From Streptomyces coryli (GTDB lineage: Bacteria > Actinomycetota > Actinomycetes > Streptomycetales > Streptomycetaceae), in contig NZ_JAAKZV010000034.1 of the NCBI RefSeq assembly GCF_011044975.1, positions 1-47,862 on the forward strand: a stretch of DNA of 47,862 nucleotides. The letters are read 5' to 3'. Positions 15,419 through 24,985 of this stretch are shown here, piece after piece (positions within the stretch are counted from its first letter, which is position 1; every line of letters starts with the position of its first letter). The notes under the pieces were generated by a model that did no database searches, was not told where the DNA came from, and was given only the letters and a program-made list of their open reading frames with translations. Position numbers and translations under genes: made by a program.

Positions 15419-16399
15419 GTGGTTAAGCTCTCCGTCATCGTGCCGTTCTACAACGTCCAGTCGTATGCGCCGGACACTCTTCGGAGCCTTCGCGCAAATG
15501 CTCGGGAGGACTTCGAATTCATTCTCGTCGACGACTGCTCCAGGGACGCGACACCCGAGATCCTGGAGCAGGCCACCCGCGAGCTGCCCGGGGCCGTATT
15601 CGTACGGCACGAGCGCAACGGCGGCCTGGCGACGGCCCGCAATACGGGCATCGACGCCGCAACCGGTGAATATCTCACGTTCCTCGACGGAGACGACTGG
15701 GTCGCGCCCGGGTACTACGGCCGGCTGACGGCCGCCATCGAGGGGCTGAACTGCGACTTCGTCCGTACCGACCATGTCCAGTTCACCGGGAAGAAGCGCA
15801 CGGTCGGCCGCGTTCCGCACGGCCTGCGCGACATCGTGATGAAGCCGCGCGACGCGATCCTGCCCGCCGACCGCTCCACCTCCGTGGATTACGCGTACGC
15901 CTGGGCCGGCATCTACCACCGGCGGCTCGCGGATTCCGGCGTACTGCGCTTCAAGGACGGGCTGCGTACGGCCGAGGACCGGCCGTGGATCTGGCGGCTG
16001 CACCGGGAAGCGGAATCCTTCGCGGTCAGCAGCCTGGCCGGGGTGTTCTACCGCCGCGGGGTGTCCTCTTCACTGACGCAGATCGGCGATGTGCGGCAAC
16101 TCGACTTCATCCGCGCCTTCGACCAGGTGCTCGAAGAAACCGCCAAGGACCGGGACGCGGACCGGCTGCTGCCGAAGGCAGTGCGCACATATTGCGCGGT
16201 GATGGCACATCATCTCGATTCAATCGAAAGGTTCGAACCGGCAGTGGCACGGAAATTGCGGACGCTGAGTGCGGCGGCCATGCGGCGCATGCCGCAGCGC
16301 CTCCTCGCGGAGACCCTCGACGCCCTCGGCGACAAGCGCGCGGCCCGGCTGCGCCGGGTGCGCCGCACGCACCCCGTGGCGCTGGGGGTGGCGTCGTGA
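15419..16399 (+). CDS. GT2 family glycosyltransferase
   Basis: Inverting GT-A glycosyltransferase, 326 residues, first gene of the plus-strand glycan arm. VKLSVIVPFYNVQSY, the acidic LVDDCSRDATPEIL, HERNGGLATARNTG, and the metal-binding DXD-type FLDGDDWVAP are all present, followed by the acceptor-side TAEDRPWIWRL. The C-terminal 90 residues are helical and basic. GTG at 15419 gives the family start MVKLSV; the SD is weak (AAAG at 11 nt). It overlaps the next gene as GTGA. It probably primes or extends the glycan with a neutral sugar from a nucleotide donor. Confidence 0.92.
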   Translation: MVKLSVIVPFYNVQSYAPDTLRSLRANAREDFEFILVDDCSRDATPEILEQATRELPGAVFVRHERNGGLATARNTGIDAATGEYLTFLDGDDWVAPGYYGRLTAAIEGLNCDFVRTDHVQFTGKKRTVGRVPHGLRDIVMKPRDAILPADRSTSVDYAYAWAGIYHRRLADSGVLRFKDGLRTAEDRPWIWRLHREAESFAVSSLAGVFYRRGVSSSLTQIGDVRQLDFIRAFDQVLEETAKDRDADRLLPKAVRTYCAVMAHHLDSIERFEPAVARKLRTLSAAAMRRMPQRLLAETLDALGDKRAARLRRVRRTHPVALGVAS

Positions 16400-17751
16400 C
16401 CACGCAGCTCTTCGTCGCCTCTACGCAGTACGCGCTGGCCACCGCTACTGCCGCCGTGCGGGCCGGGTTGTTCGGGCCGCGGGATCAGCACCGGCGGATC
16501 CTGGTCATCAGCAATACGACGACTACGCCGGAACTGAGCCCCTCGCTGGACCAGATGCCCGGCTTTGAGTCGATGCGCCCGGACTACGACGCGGTCCATT
16601 CGTGGAATGACTTCATTCGGCCCTTCCACCCCTCGGGCTGGACCCCGCGCGACCAGGACGCGCAGCTGTGGGAGCGGGCGCTGCGGCAGGAGTGGAACCT
16701 GGGCGACGCCGACATCGAGGTGGTCTGCGAGTCGCTGCAGGTGCCGCCGGCGGCGGCGCTGGCGACGATCTTCTCGGACCGGCCGATGCACGTGTACGCG
16801 GACGGGCTGATGAGCTACGGGCCGACCCGTAACAAGATCGACCCCATGATCGGGTCGCGGGTGCGGCGGCTGCTGTACCTGGACCTGGTGCCCGGGCTGA
16901 CGCCGATGCTGCTGTCGGAGTTCGGGGCGCAGCCGGAGGTCGTGCCCGGGGACGCGATGGCGGAGATACTGCGGGAGATCGAGGCCGCGGTGGCGCCTAC
17001 GAAGGCTACGTTCCCGGAGCCGCCGGTGCTGATCCTCGGGCAGTACCTTTCGGCGCTGGAGATCCTGACGGCCGAGGAAGAGGCCGAGATGCACGCGCGG
17101 ATGGTGCGGGGCGCCGTCGCGCTGGGACATCGGCATATCGCTTTTAAGCCGCATCCGTCGGCGCCGGCGAGCTGGGGGCACACGCTGGAGCGGGAGGCGA
17201 AGGCCGCGGGCGCGGAGCTGACGGTGCTGGCTGAGCCGGTGCTCGCCGAGGTGCTGTATCAGCGGCTGAAGCCGGCGTTGGTTGTCGGCTGCTTCTCGAC
17301 TGCTCTGATGACGGCGTCGCGGATGTACGGGCTGCCGGTGGCGCGGTACGGGACGAAGGCGCTGCTGGAGCGGATCACGCCGTATCAGAACAGCAACCGG
17401 ATTCCGGTGACGCTGGTGGACGCGATGCTGCCGAGTCTGGAGGACGCGGCGGCGGTGAAGTCGTGGACGTTCCCGTCCGAGGCGCGTACCCGCAAGGAGC
17501 TGACCGGGCTGGTCAACACGGTGGGTTTTGCGATGCAGTCGAAGATCTATCCGGAGCTGCGGCCGGTGGCGGAGCGATGGCTCGCCGGGAATCTGTCGGC
17601 GCGGACGTGGCGGTACTTCAAGCGGCGGCGGCTTACGGCGCTGGGGTTGCCGGGGGCGGTGCCGCAGCAGCTGGCGTTCCTTCCGCGGAATCCGACGGTG
17701 CGGAGGCTTGCGCGGTCGGCGCGGCGCTTGCAGCGGGCCGCCTTGGGCTGA
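16396..17751 (+). CDS. Second polysialyltransferase-family protein
   Basis: 451 residues; starts TTQLFVASTQYALATATAAV, matching the first strand of the bacterial polysialyltransferase family, and has IAFKPHPSAPASWG with the His-Pro motif and VVGCFSTALMTASRMYGLPV as the serine-bearing donor loop. A basic C-terminus (repeated Arg) could bind the membrane or polyanionic glycan. GTG start overlaps the GT2 stop (GTGA), so the two are co-translated. With the 10438-11514 protein this gives two family members in one locus; one may initiate and the other extend a Kdn or Kdn-hexose chain. Function is inferred. Confidence 0.8.
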   Translation: MTTQLFVASTQYALATATAAVRAGLFGPRDQHRRILVISNTTTTPELSPSLDQMPGFESMRPDYDAVHSWNDFIRPFHPSGWTPRDQDAQLWERALRQEWNLGDADIEVVCESLQVPPAAALATIFSDRPMHVYADGLMSYGPTRNKIDPMIGSRVRRLLYLDLVPGLTPMLLSEFGAQPEVVPGDAMAEILREIEAAVAPTKATFPEPPVLILGQYLSALEILTAEEEAEMHARMVRGAVALGHRHIAFKPHPSAPASWGHTLEREAKAAGAELTVLAEPVLAEVLYQRLKPALVVGCFSTALMTASRMYGLPVARYGTKALLERITPYQNSNRIPVTLVDAMLPSLEDAAAVKSWTFPSEARTRKELTGLVNTVGFAMQSKIYPELRPVAERWLAGNLSARTWRYFKRRRLTALGLPGAVPQQLAFLPRNPTVRRLARSARRLQRAALG

Positions 17752-17805
17752 GAGAGCCGCGCTGCGCGCGGATCGCGCCTGGCGGCGCTCGTCCTCAAGC
17801 GCCGG

Positions 17806-17848
17806 ACGGGCTTGATATGGCGTCAGCTCACGCCGATATCAAGCCCGT
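17806..17848. terminator. Bidirectional hairpin between convergent glycan and mutase genes
   Basis: ACGGGCTTGATAT and ATATCAAGCCCGT are perfect 13-nt arms, with an inner GCGT/ACGC. The left flank CAAGCGCCGGACGGGCTTGA resembles, from memory, a short palindromic sequence seen in many Streptomyces intergenic regions. It can end both the 17751 and the 17864 transcripts. Confidence 0.8.
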
Positions 17849-17863
17849 TCGTCGTTTCAGTGC

Positions 17864-19444
<1,581 letters not shown>

Positions 19445-19658
19445 GGCTCCAGGGCCTCCGCTTCGTCATCGCGTCGTTGCGTCATCGGCAGCGCTTGCAG
19501 GCAGGCTCGCACCCGACACGGACTGTAGCGGCACGGAGTGCCATGGGAGGAGGTCAGCACGCTGGGACCTTCCTCACAGCTGGTTGCGAGGTTAGGTTCG
19601 ACGCCCGGCAGGGGAGGGAAACCTGCTGACAGGAACAAGGTAAGAAAACGGGGGAACA

Positions 19659-20528
19659 GTGATACACCGGATATCGCGGGCTGCGCGTGGTGCCGCCGGG
19701 CTTGCTGCGGCGGCCGTGCTGTTGGGAGGCGCGGCCGCCGGGTGCACGGGCACGGCAGGGGCGTCGCAGGAGCCGAGCGGCAAGCAGTCGTCATCAGTGG
19801 CTCCGGAGAAGCCGGAGAGCAAGAAGCCGTCGCCATCCAAGAGCAAGGGCAAGGCCAGCGAGAAGCCCTCGGAGTCCACCAAGCCCAAGCCCAAGCCGAA
19901 GGTGCTGATGAGCACCGGATCCAAGAGCAAGCAGGTGCGCGAGCTGCAGGCCAGGCTCCGCGCCATCGGCCACTTCGACCGCTCCCCCACCGGCTATTAC
20001 GGCACCATGACCGCGTCCGCCGTCAGCTCCTTCCAGGGCAAGCGCGGCCTCGACCGGACGGGGCGTACGGACACGGTCACCTGGGCCCGGCTGACCGCCA
20101 TGACCAAGCAGCCGGACCGCGACGCGCTCTACCCGCCTACCACCAACAAGCTCGACAAGCCGGACCCGCGCTGCCTCAAGGGCCGGGTGCTGTGCATCAG
20201 CAAGACCAGCGACACCCTGCGGTGGATGGTCGACGGCAAGGTGGTCACGGCGATGGACGTCCGCTTCGGCTCGCAGTACACGCCGACCCGCGAGGGGACC
20301 TTCAGCGTCTTCCAGAAGAGCCGTCACTGGACGTCGACGATCTACCACACGCCGATGCCGTACGCGATGTTCTTCAGCGGCGGGCAGGCGGTCCACTACT
20401 CGTCCGACTTCGCCGCCCGGGGGTACGCGGGGGCGTCGCACGGCTGCGTGAACGTCCGCGACGAGGGCAAGCTCGCGTCGGTGTTTTCGCAGGTCAAGTT
20501 GGGTGACCAGGTGGTCGTGTACCGGTGA
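19659..20528 (+). CDS. L,D-transpeptidase (YkuD) lipoprotein with peptidoglycan-binding domain
   Basis: 289 residues, exported and lipid-anchored (AAGC, Cys29). Order: signal peptide; a Lys/Pro/Ser-rich linker (about 35-85); a PG_binding_1 domain with GSKSKQVRELQARLRAIGHF and YYGTMTASAVSSFQ; then a YkuD catalytic domain ending with the active-site HYSSDF...SHGCVNVRD, Cys near 263. Such enzymes make 3-3 cross-links in peptidoglycan or attach proteins to it, and confer beta-lactam tolerance. GTG start with GGGGGAAC just upstream. It stands alone, divergent from the mutase gene, and is followed by two tandem hairpins. Confidence 0.94.
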   Translation: MIHRISRAARGAAGLAAAAVLLGGAAAGCTGTAGASQEPSGKQSSSVAPEKPESKKPSPSKSKGKASEKPSESTKPKPKPKVLMSTGSKSKQVRELQARLRAIGHFDRSPTGYYGTMTASAVSSFQGKRGLDRTGRTDTVTWARLTAMTKQPDRDALYPPTTNKLDKPDPRCLKGRVLCISKTSDTLRWMVDGKVVTAMDVRFGSQYTPTREGTFSVFQKSRHWTSTIYHTPMPYAMFFSGGQAVHYSSDFAARGYAGASHGCVNVRDEGKLASVFSQVKLGDQVVVYR

Positions 20529-20610
20529 GGTGACGGGCCGCGCGACGGGGGTGTGACGTTTTTGAAGGGCGTGACGCTGTAAGAAATGTGCCGACTGGTC
20601 ATCGGCAATA

Positions 20611-20645
20611 GCGGAGCCAGGTTCCCCCCGTACCTGAGGCTCCGC
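20611..20645. terminator. First of two tandem hairpins between convergent genes
   Basis: GCGGAGCC-AGGT and ACCT-GA-GGCTCCGC pair around TCCCCCCGT. Lies between the transpeptidase and the ECF sigma gene. Confidence 0.7.
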
Positions 20646-20652
20646 GCTTGAA

Positions 20653-20691
20653 GGCGCGGGCGGAGTGCGTTCCCCCAACTCCGCCCGCGCC
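20653..20691. terminator. Second tandem hairpin, 14-bp perfect stem
   Basis: GGCGCGGGCGGAGT and ACTCCGCCCGCGCC with an 11-nt loop, ending 3 nt before the sigma-factor stop. With the preceding hairpin it insulates the two convergent genes. Confidence 0.8.
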
Positions 20692-20694
20692 GCT

Positions 20695-21273
20695 TCACTT
20701 CCTCGCCGGTTCCCCGGCTTCCCGCGGCGTCAGCTGCTCCCCCAGGCGCTTCAGCCCGCGGTACGCGGCCGTGCGCACCGCCCCCGCGCTCTTGCCCAGG
20801 ATCGCCGCCGCCGTGGCCGCGTCCAGGCCCGCGACGGCGCGCAGCAGCACCGCCTCCGCCTCCACCGGCGGCAGTTCGGCGATCAGCTCGATGGCGGTGC
20901 GGGTGCCGAGGGACTCCAGCGCCAGCTCCGCCGTATCGGCGCGGTCGGGCAGGTCGAGCAGCAGCTCCGGGTCGCCGTACGTCTCCAGCGGCCGGCGCTT
21001 GCGGCTGCGCAGCGCGTCCAGCGCGCGGCGGCGGGCGACGGTGACGGCCCAGCCGCGGAAGCCGTCGCCGTCCCCGCTGAAGACGTGCAGATCGCGGGCG
21101 ATCACCAGCCAGGCCTCGGAGGCGACGTCCTCGGCGTCCTCGCCGACCATGCCGCGCAAGTAGCCGAGCAGGACCGGGTTCAGCTCCCGGTAGAGGACGT
21201 CGAAGGCGCCGTCGTCGCCGCACTGTGCGCGCCGCACGGCAGCGGCCAGCCGGTCATCCAGGTGAGCGTCCAC
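20695..21273 (-). CDS. ECF RNA polymerase sigma factor (copy 1)
   Basis: 192 residues. Region 2: DVLYRELNPVLLGYLRGMVG with DAEDVASEAWLVIARDL, then GFRGWAVTVARRRALDALR; region 4: LPPVEAEAVLLRAVAGLDAA followed by the helix-turn-helix AAAILGKSAGAVRTAAYRGL. Directs RNA polymerase to a small envelope or stress regulon. GTG at 21273 is preceded by AGGGA about 11 nt away and matches the length of copy 2; an in-frame start at 21384 would add 37 atypical residues. It is the third gene of a same-strand set (sigma, membrane protein, sigma), 136 nt after the membrane protein gene. Target promoters cannot be read here. Confidence 0.9.
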   Translation of the reverse strand: MDAHLDDRLAAAVRRAQCGDDGAFDVLYRELNPVLLGYLRGMVGEDAEDVASEAWLVIARDLHVFSGDGDGFRGWAVTVARRRALDALRSRKRRPLETYGDPELLLDLPDRADTAELALESLGTRTAIELIAELPPVEAEAVLLRAVAGLDAATAAAILGKSAGAVRTAAYRGLKRLGEQLTPREAGEPARK

Positions 21274-21409
21274 AACCGCGGGTTCCCTATCGCCGAAAGC
21301 GGCACTGCACGCCGTGCCCGCGTGGCGCGCGAAATGCGCGCGGATTACCGCTTGGACGTGGGGGAGGGTGAAGCGCCGCGACAATGCGCGGTGTTGAGTG
21401 GAAGGGCGG

Positions 21410-22435
21410 TTACGCGCCCGAGCCCGACTCCGGCGATTCCTGGGATGTCGGCGAGGTCGACGCGGTGGGGGCGTAGCCGGAATCCGTGGGGCCGCCGGTG
21501 GAGGGTTCTGAGCTCTCTTCCGAACCCGAGGGCGGGGTCGTTACGGGCGGGCCCGACGGGTTCGTACCGCCGGTCGACCCGACCCGCTTCTCGCAGAATT
21601 CCGTGATCGCCTTTTCGCTGCCCGCGGCCTTCTTCAGGTCGCGCATCGCCCGGCGGTCCGGCTCGTCGCCCTGGCCCGCCTGGGCGTTCAGATAGGCGTG
21701 GCACAACTTGTCGAGCGCCTCGGACTGGGACGGGTCGGAGCCGTTTCCGGGACCGCCGCCGGGGCCGCCCTGGCCCGGGTCCGTAGCGCCGCCGCTCGTG
21801 CTTCCCTGCGTGGGGGCAGGGGATGAGCCGTCGTGGGAGGGCGGCGCGGAATCCTTGTCGGAGTCCTCGCCCTGCGGGGCGGCGCCGTCAGCCCGGCCGG
21901 AAGCGCCGCCGGAGGGCTGCTCGGAGCTCTGCCCGGAGCCGGAGGAGTCGGAGTGTTCGCCGGTCGGGGTGGAGCTGGCCGTCGGCGAAGGGGTGAAGGG
22001 CGAGGTCAGCGAGGCCACGCCGCCCGTGGCCACCGCGACGCCGCCCGCCGTGCACAGCGTCAGCGCCACCGCCGCGAGTGCCCGCACGGGGCGCGGCCGG
22101 AAACGCGAGGCGCCGCTCTCCGCGTGCCGGGAGCGGCCGCCGGTGCGGGAGACGGTCGCCGTCCCCGAGCGGGAGGCGCGGAACGCGGCGAGCGCCGCCT
22201 CCTCGCCGGGCAGCGAGCCGTCGCCGCCGGTGCGCTGTTCGCCGGCCCGCGACGCCGTCTGCAGGAAGGCCGCGAGGCGCTCGGCCTCGGCGCGGCCGCG
22301 GGGCGAGTCGGGGGCGTTCCAGTGGCCGGGCACGACGGGGCCACCGCGGAGCAGTTGCTCCGCGGCTTCCTCGTCGAGCCAGCCGAAACGATCGTCGTCG
22401 GCGGGCTCGGCGCCATGGTTCGGGTAGTCCGCCAT
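21410..22435 (-). CDS. Membrane-anchored protein with disordered extracytoplasmic region, putative anti-sigma partner
   Basis: 341 residues, no family I recognise. An N-terminal cytoplasmic part (1-110) with HWNAPDSPRGRAEAERLAAF; one transmembrane helix (about 115-140, VRALAAVALTLCTAGGVAVA); then a long Ser/Gly/Pro/Thr-rich outer part containing one compact helical patch LDKLCHAYLNAQ ... ITEFCEKRVG with the only two outer cysteines. It lacks the zinc-type HxxxCxxC anti-sigma motif. The ATG overlaps the sigma copy 2 stop (TGATG) with AAGGGA 5 nt upstream, so the pair is translationally coupled; this supports an anti-sigma or sensor role, which is inference. Low-complexity tail could cross the wall. 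Confidence 0.75.
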   Translation of the reverse strand: MADYPNHGAEPADDDRFGWLDEEAAEQLLRGGPVVPGHWNAPDSPRGRAEAERLAAFLQTASRAGEQRTGGDGSLPGEEAALAAFRASRSGTATVSRTGGRSRHAESGASRFRPRPVRALAAVALTLCTAGGVAVATGGVASLTSPFTPSPTASSTPTGEHSDSSGSGQSSEQPSGGASGRADGAAPQGEDSDKDSAPPSHDGSSPAPTQGSTSGGATDPGQGGPGGGPGNGSDPSQSEALDKLCHAYLNAQAGQGDEPDRRAMRDLKKAAGSEKAITEFCEKRVGSTGGTNPSGPPVTTPPSGSEESSEPSTGGPTDSGYAPTASTSPTSQESPESGSGA

Positions 22436-23088
22436 CACATTCCCTTAAGCGTCCGAGCCGCGTTTTCTGTCACACCGCCGGAAACGCCGTCCGGCATTTC
22501 GCGGGAAACACCGCGGCCTGGGCCCGCTTCTTCGGCCTCTGCCGCGGACAGCGTTTCGGCCAGCTGCTTCAGGCCCCGATGGGCGGCGGTACGGACCGCG
22601 CCGGGGCGCTTGCCCAGCAGCTCAGCGGTCCTTTTCACGTCCAGGCCCATCACCACCCGCAGCACCACCACCTCGGCCTGTTCGCGGGGCAGCTGGGAGA
22701 TGAATTCGAGGGTGCGGCGGGTGTCCTGCGCGGTCATCGCCTCGGAGGCGGTGTCCGAGGCGGCGGCCCACTCCGTGAGTTCGGTCTCATCGCCGCCGGG
22801 GGCGGGGCGGCGGGCGCGCATCCGGACATGATCGACGGCGCGATTGCGGGCGATGCGCGCGCTCCAGCCGCGGAACCGGTCGGCGTCGCCGCGGAAGCTG
22901 CCGAGGTCGCGGGTTATCTGCAGCCAGGTCTCGGAGGCTATGTCCTCGGCGTCGGCGTCGCCGACGAGAGTACGGACGTAGCCGAGCAGCCGGGGATGCA
23001 CGGCGCGGTAGACGGCGCGGAACGCCGTCTCGTCCCCGTCCTGCGCTGCGTGCACCGCGGCGGTCAGCGCTGCGTCATCTGTGTGCAC
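22435..23088 (-). CDS. ECF RNA polymerase sigma factor (copy 2)
   Basis: 217 residues. AVYRAVHPRLLGYVRTLVG, AEDIASETWLQITRDLGSF and FRGWSARIARNRAVDHVRMR form region 2; LPREQAEVVVLRVVMGLDVK and ELLGKRPGAVRTAAHRGLKQ form region 4. It is clearly paralogous to copy 1 (20695-21273). A 35-residue acidic/Gly tail follows region 4. GTG start preceded by GGAAG. First gene of its transcript; the stop overlaps the start of the membrane protein gene, the usual layout for a sigma/anti-sigma pair. Confidence 0.92.
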   Translation of the reverse strand: MHTDDAALTAAVHAAQDGDETAFRAVYRAVHPRLLGYVRTLVGDADAEDIASETWLQITRDLGSFRGDADRFRGWSARIARNRAVDHVRMRARRPAPGGDETELTEWAAASDTASEAMTAQDTRRTLEFISQLPREQAEVVVLRVVMGLDVKRTAELLGKRPGAVRTAAHRGLKQLAETLSAAEAEEAGPGRGVSREMPDGVSGGVTENAARTLKGM

Positions 23089-23206
23089 TGCGGTCAGCTT
23101 CCGTACCCCCAGGCCCGGCCCCCTGTCCGAAGCCGGTGCTGCGTGTAATGCACCGCACCGGTCGGGTGCGGCGTAGGCACGCTACGGGCATCGCAGGTGC
23201 CACGTC

Positions 23207-23230
23207 CAGGGGCCCTCTTCGAGGCCCCTG
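23207..23230. terminator. Hairpin CAGGGGCC/GGCCCCTG
   Basis: Eight perfect pairs around CTCTTCGA, followed by CTTTGC. It may be an upstream terminator or attenuator in the divergent region. Confidence 0.45.
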
Positions 23231-23332
23231 CTTTGCTCGCGCCGGGACCCGCTGTGAAGGTCTGGTGACAAATCCGGGGCCGCCGACGCTGAGAAGGATA
23301 CGGGCCCGGTTCTGCCAGGCCCGGGCGATACG

Positions 23333-23374
23333 ACGGCCGGAGTTGCTCCTGTGGGGGGTAGCGGCTCCGGCCGT
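23333..23374 (+). promoter_or_regulatory. Leader hairpin followed by T-rich tract before FG-GAP gene (possible attenuator)
   Basis: ACGGCCGGAG pairs exactly with CTCCGGCCGT around a 22-nt loop, and CCTTTGCGTTTTT follows at once, 27 nt before the SD of the propeller gene. This is the layout of an intrinsic terminator placed in a 5' leader, so readthrough control is possible. Confidence 0.45.
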
Positions 23375-23413
23375 CCTTTGCGTTTTTACGGACACCGACG
23401 GGCCGGAGGCTAC

Positions 23414-24856
23414 GTGAGAACGACGAGCTGGATAGCGATGGGCGCGCTTGTGCTGGGCAGCGGCATGGGTGTGCTGGGTCTGACGGCCGCGGCGGCCGCT
23501 CCGCCCGGGAGCGGGATACGCGCGGCGGCGGACCGTACCGACGACTTCAACGGGGACGGGCGGGCCGATCTCGTCGCCGGGACGGCGACCGCGGCGGCGA
23601 ACGGGCTCGCCAACGCCGGCACGGTGACCGTGGTGCCGGGCGCCGCGGGCGGCCCTGCGGCCGGGGCCCGTAAGACACTCACCCAGGACAGCCCCGGGGT
23701 GCCGGGAGCATCCGAGGCCAACGACCTCTTCGGCGCCGCCACCGCGTGGGGCGATGTGAACGGCGACGGCACCGCCGACCTGATCGTCGGGGCGCCCGGC
23801 GAGAACAGTGTGGTCACCGACCGCGGCGGCGTGACCGTACTCACCGGCCCCGGGCTCTCCTCCGGGACCTGGCACACCATCGGCGACAGCCACCAGGGCA
23901 CCGGCGCCCGCTTCGGCTCCGCGGTGGCCGCCGGGGACTTCAACGGCGACGGCCGCGACGACGTCTTCGCGGCGGGCGAGGGCCGCGAGGCCAACGGCCT
24001 CTGGTGGGTCCGCGACAGCGCTTCCGGCGACGAGCAGGCCGGCGACGTGGCGGCGGGCGAGATCCGGTACGCGGACGCCGCGGCCGGGGACTTCAACCGG
24101 GACGGCTACGACGACGTGGTGCTGAACTACCGCGACGAATCGACGGACGCGGCGAAGCTGGCGCTCTTCAAGGGCACGGCGGCCGGGCTCGACGGCACCT
24201 ACGCGGTGTCGGCGCAGGGCGGCCGCTCGGTGGCGTCCGGCGATGTGAACGGGGACTCGTACGCGGATCTCGTCGTCGGCCAGCCGTACACCGCCGAGTC
24301 CGGCGCGCACAGCGGCGGCCAGGTGACCGCGGTCTACGGCTCGGCGAACGGCCTCGGCAGCTCCCGTACGACGCTCAACCAGGAGTCGTCCGGGGTGCCG
24401 GGCACCGCGGAGGCGGGCGACGCGCTCGGCGCCTCGCTCGGCATCGGCGACGTCAATGCGGACGGGCGGGACGACATCCTGGCCGGCTCGCCCGGCGAGG
24501 ACCTCACCCGCGACACCGCCGACTACGCGGACGCGGGCACGGCCTTGCTGCTGCGCGGCAGCACGTCCGGGCTCACCGGCTCCGGCGGCCTCTCCGTGCA
24601 CCAGGACGCGGAGGGCGTGTCAGGCGCGGCGGAGGCCGGCGACCAGCTCGGCTCCGGCGCGACGCTGGCCGACTTCGCCGCGGACGGGCGCGCGGACCTC
24701 GCGGTCGGCGTCGGCGGCGAGGACGCGGGCAACGGCACGGTGCTGCAGCTCGACGCGACCACGGCGGGCGTCTCGCTGCCGGGGGCGGTCTATTACGGCG
24801 TGAGCCAGCTGGGCACGCCGGCCGGGGCGCGGCTCGGGGATGTGCTGGCGCCGTAG
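23414..24856 (+). CDS. Secreted FG-GAP repeat (integrin-alpha-like beta-propeller) protein
   Basis: 480 residues with a signal peptide (cleavage near residue 27, TAAAAA) and seven FG-GAP blades, each with a calcium-type loop such as DDFNGDGRADLVAG, GDVNGDGTADLIVG, GDFNGDGRDDVFAA, GDFNRDGYDDVVLN and GDVNADGRDDILAG. No catalytic domain is visible; propellers of this kind bind proteins or glycans outside the cell. GTG at 23414 has GGAGG 5 nt upstream. The same propeller, with near-identical stretches (GQPYTAESGA, GGQVTAVYGSA), forms the C-terminal half of the amidase encoded 130 nt downstream, so one copy derives from the other. Confidence 0.9.
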   Translation: MRTTSWIAMGALVLGSGMGVLGLTAAAAAPPGSGIRAAADRTDDFNGDGRADLVAGTATAAANGLANAGTVTVVPGAAGGPAAGARKTLTQDSPGVPGASEANDLFGAATAWGDVNGDGTADLIVGAPGENSVVTDRGGVTVLTGPGLSSGTWHTIGDSHQGTGARFGSAVAAGDFNGDGRDDVFAAGEGREANGLWWVRDSASGDEQAGDVAAGEIRYADAAAGDFNRDGYDDVVLNYRDESTDAAKLALFKGTAAGLDGTYAVSAQGGRSVASGDVNGDSYADLVVGQPYTAESGAHSGGQVTAVYGSANGLGSSRTTLNQESSGVPGTAEAGDALGASLGIGDVNADGRDDILAGSPGEDLTRDTADYADAGTALLLRGSTSGLTGSGGLSVHQDAEGVSGAAEAGDQLGSGATLADFAADGRADLAVGVGGEDAGNGTVLQLDATTAGVSLPGAVYYGVSQLGTPAGARLGDVLAP

Positions 24857-24985
24857 TTCTCGGGCCGGTTTCTTCGGCCGCGCCATTTTCTGACCGAGTT
24901 CGTACAACCCTGACCGCTCCTCGCTGGTCTGGATCTCTGCGCGACCCCCCGCCCCTGCGCGCGATTCCCTCAGCGAGGAGCATGT

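Larger units (their letters stand above)
23089..23413. other. 325-nt divergent intergenic region
   Basis: No convincing gene. It must hold the promoters of the sigma factor (minus) and the FG-GAP gene (plus). Two hairpins are visible (23207-23230 and 23333-23374). A 93-residue plus-strand reading frame here has no family features and is probably spurious. Confidence 0.6.

Noticed and set aside
10438-17751. Sialic-acid capsule mimicry system
   Set aside because: No UDP-GlcNAc epimerase, no ManNAc pathway and no capsule exporter are present; the HAD fusion points to Kdn.
19445-19658. Possible c-di-AMP (ydaO-type) riboswitch upstream of the L,D-transpeptidase gene
   Set aside because: Wall-enzyme genes in actinobacteria often have one, but I could not find its conserved core or a terminator stem in these 214 nt. 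A covariance-model search would settle it.
23136-23417. 93-residue frame in the divergent region before the propeller gene
   Set aside because: Arg-rich, no SD, overlaps both hairpins and the SD of the real gene.
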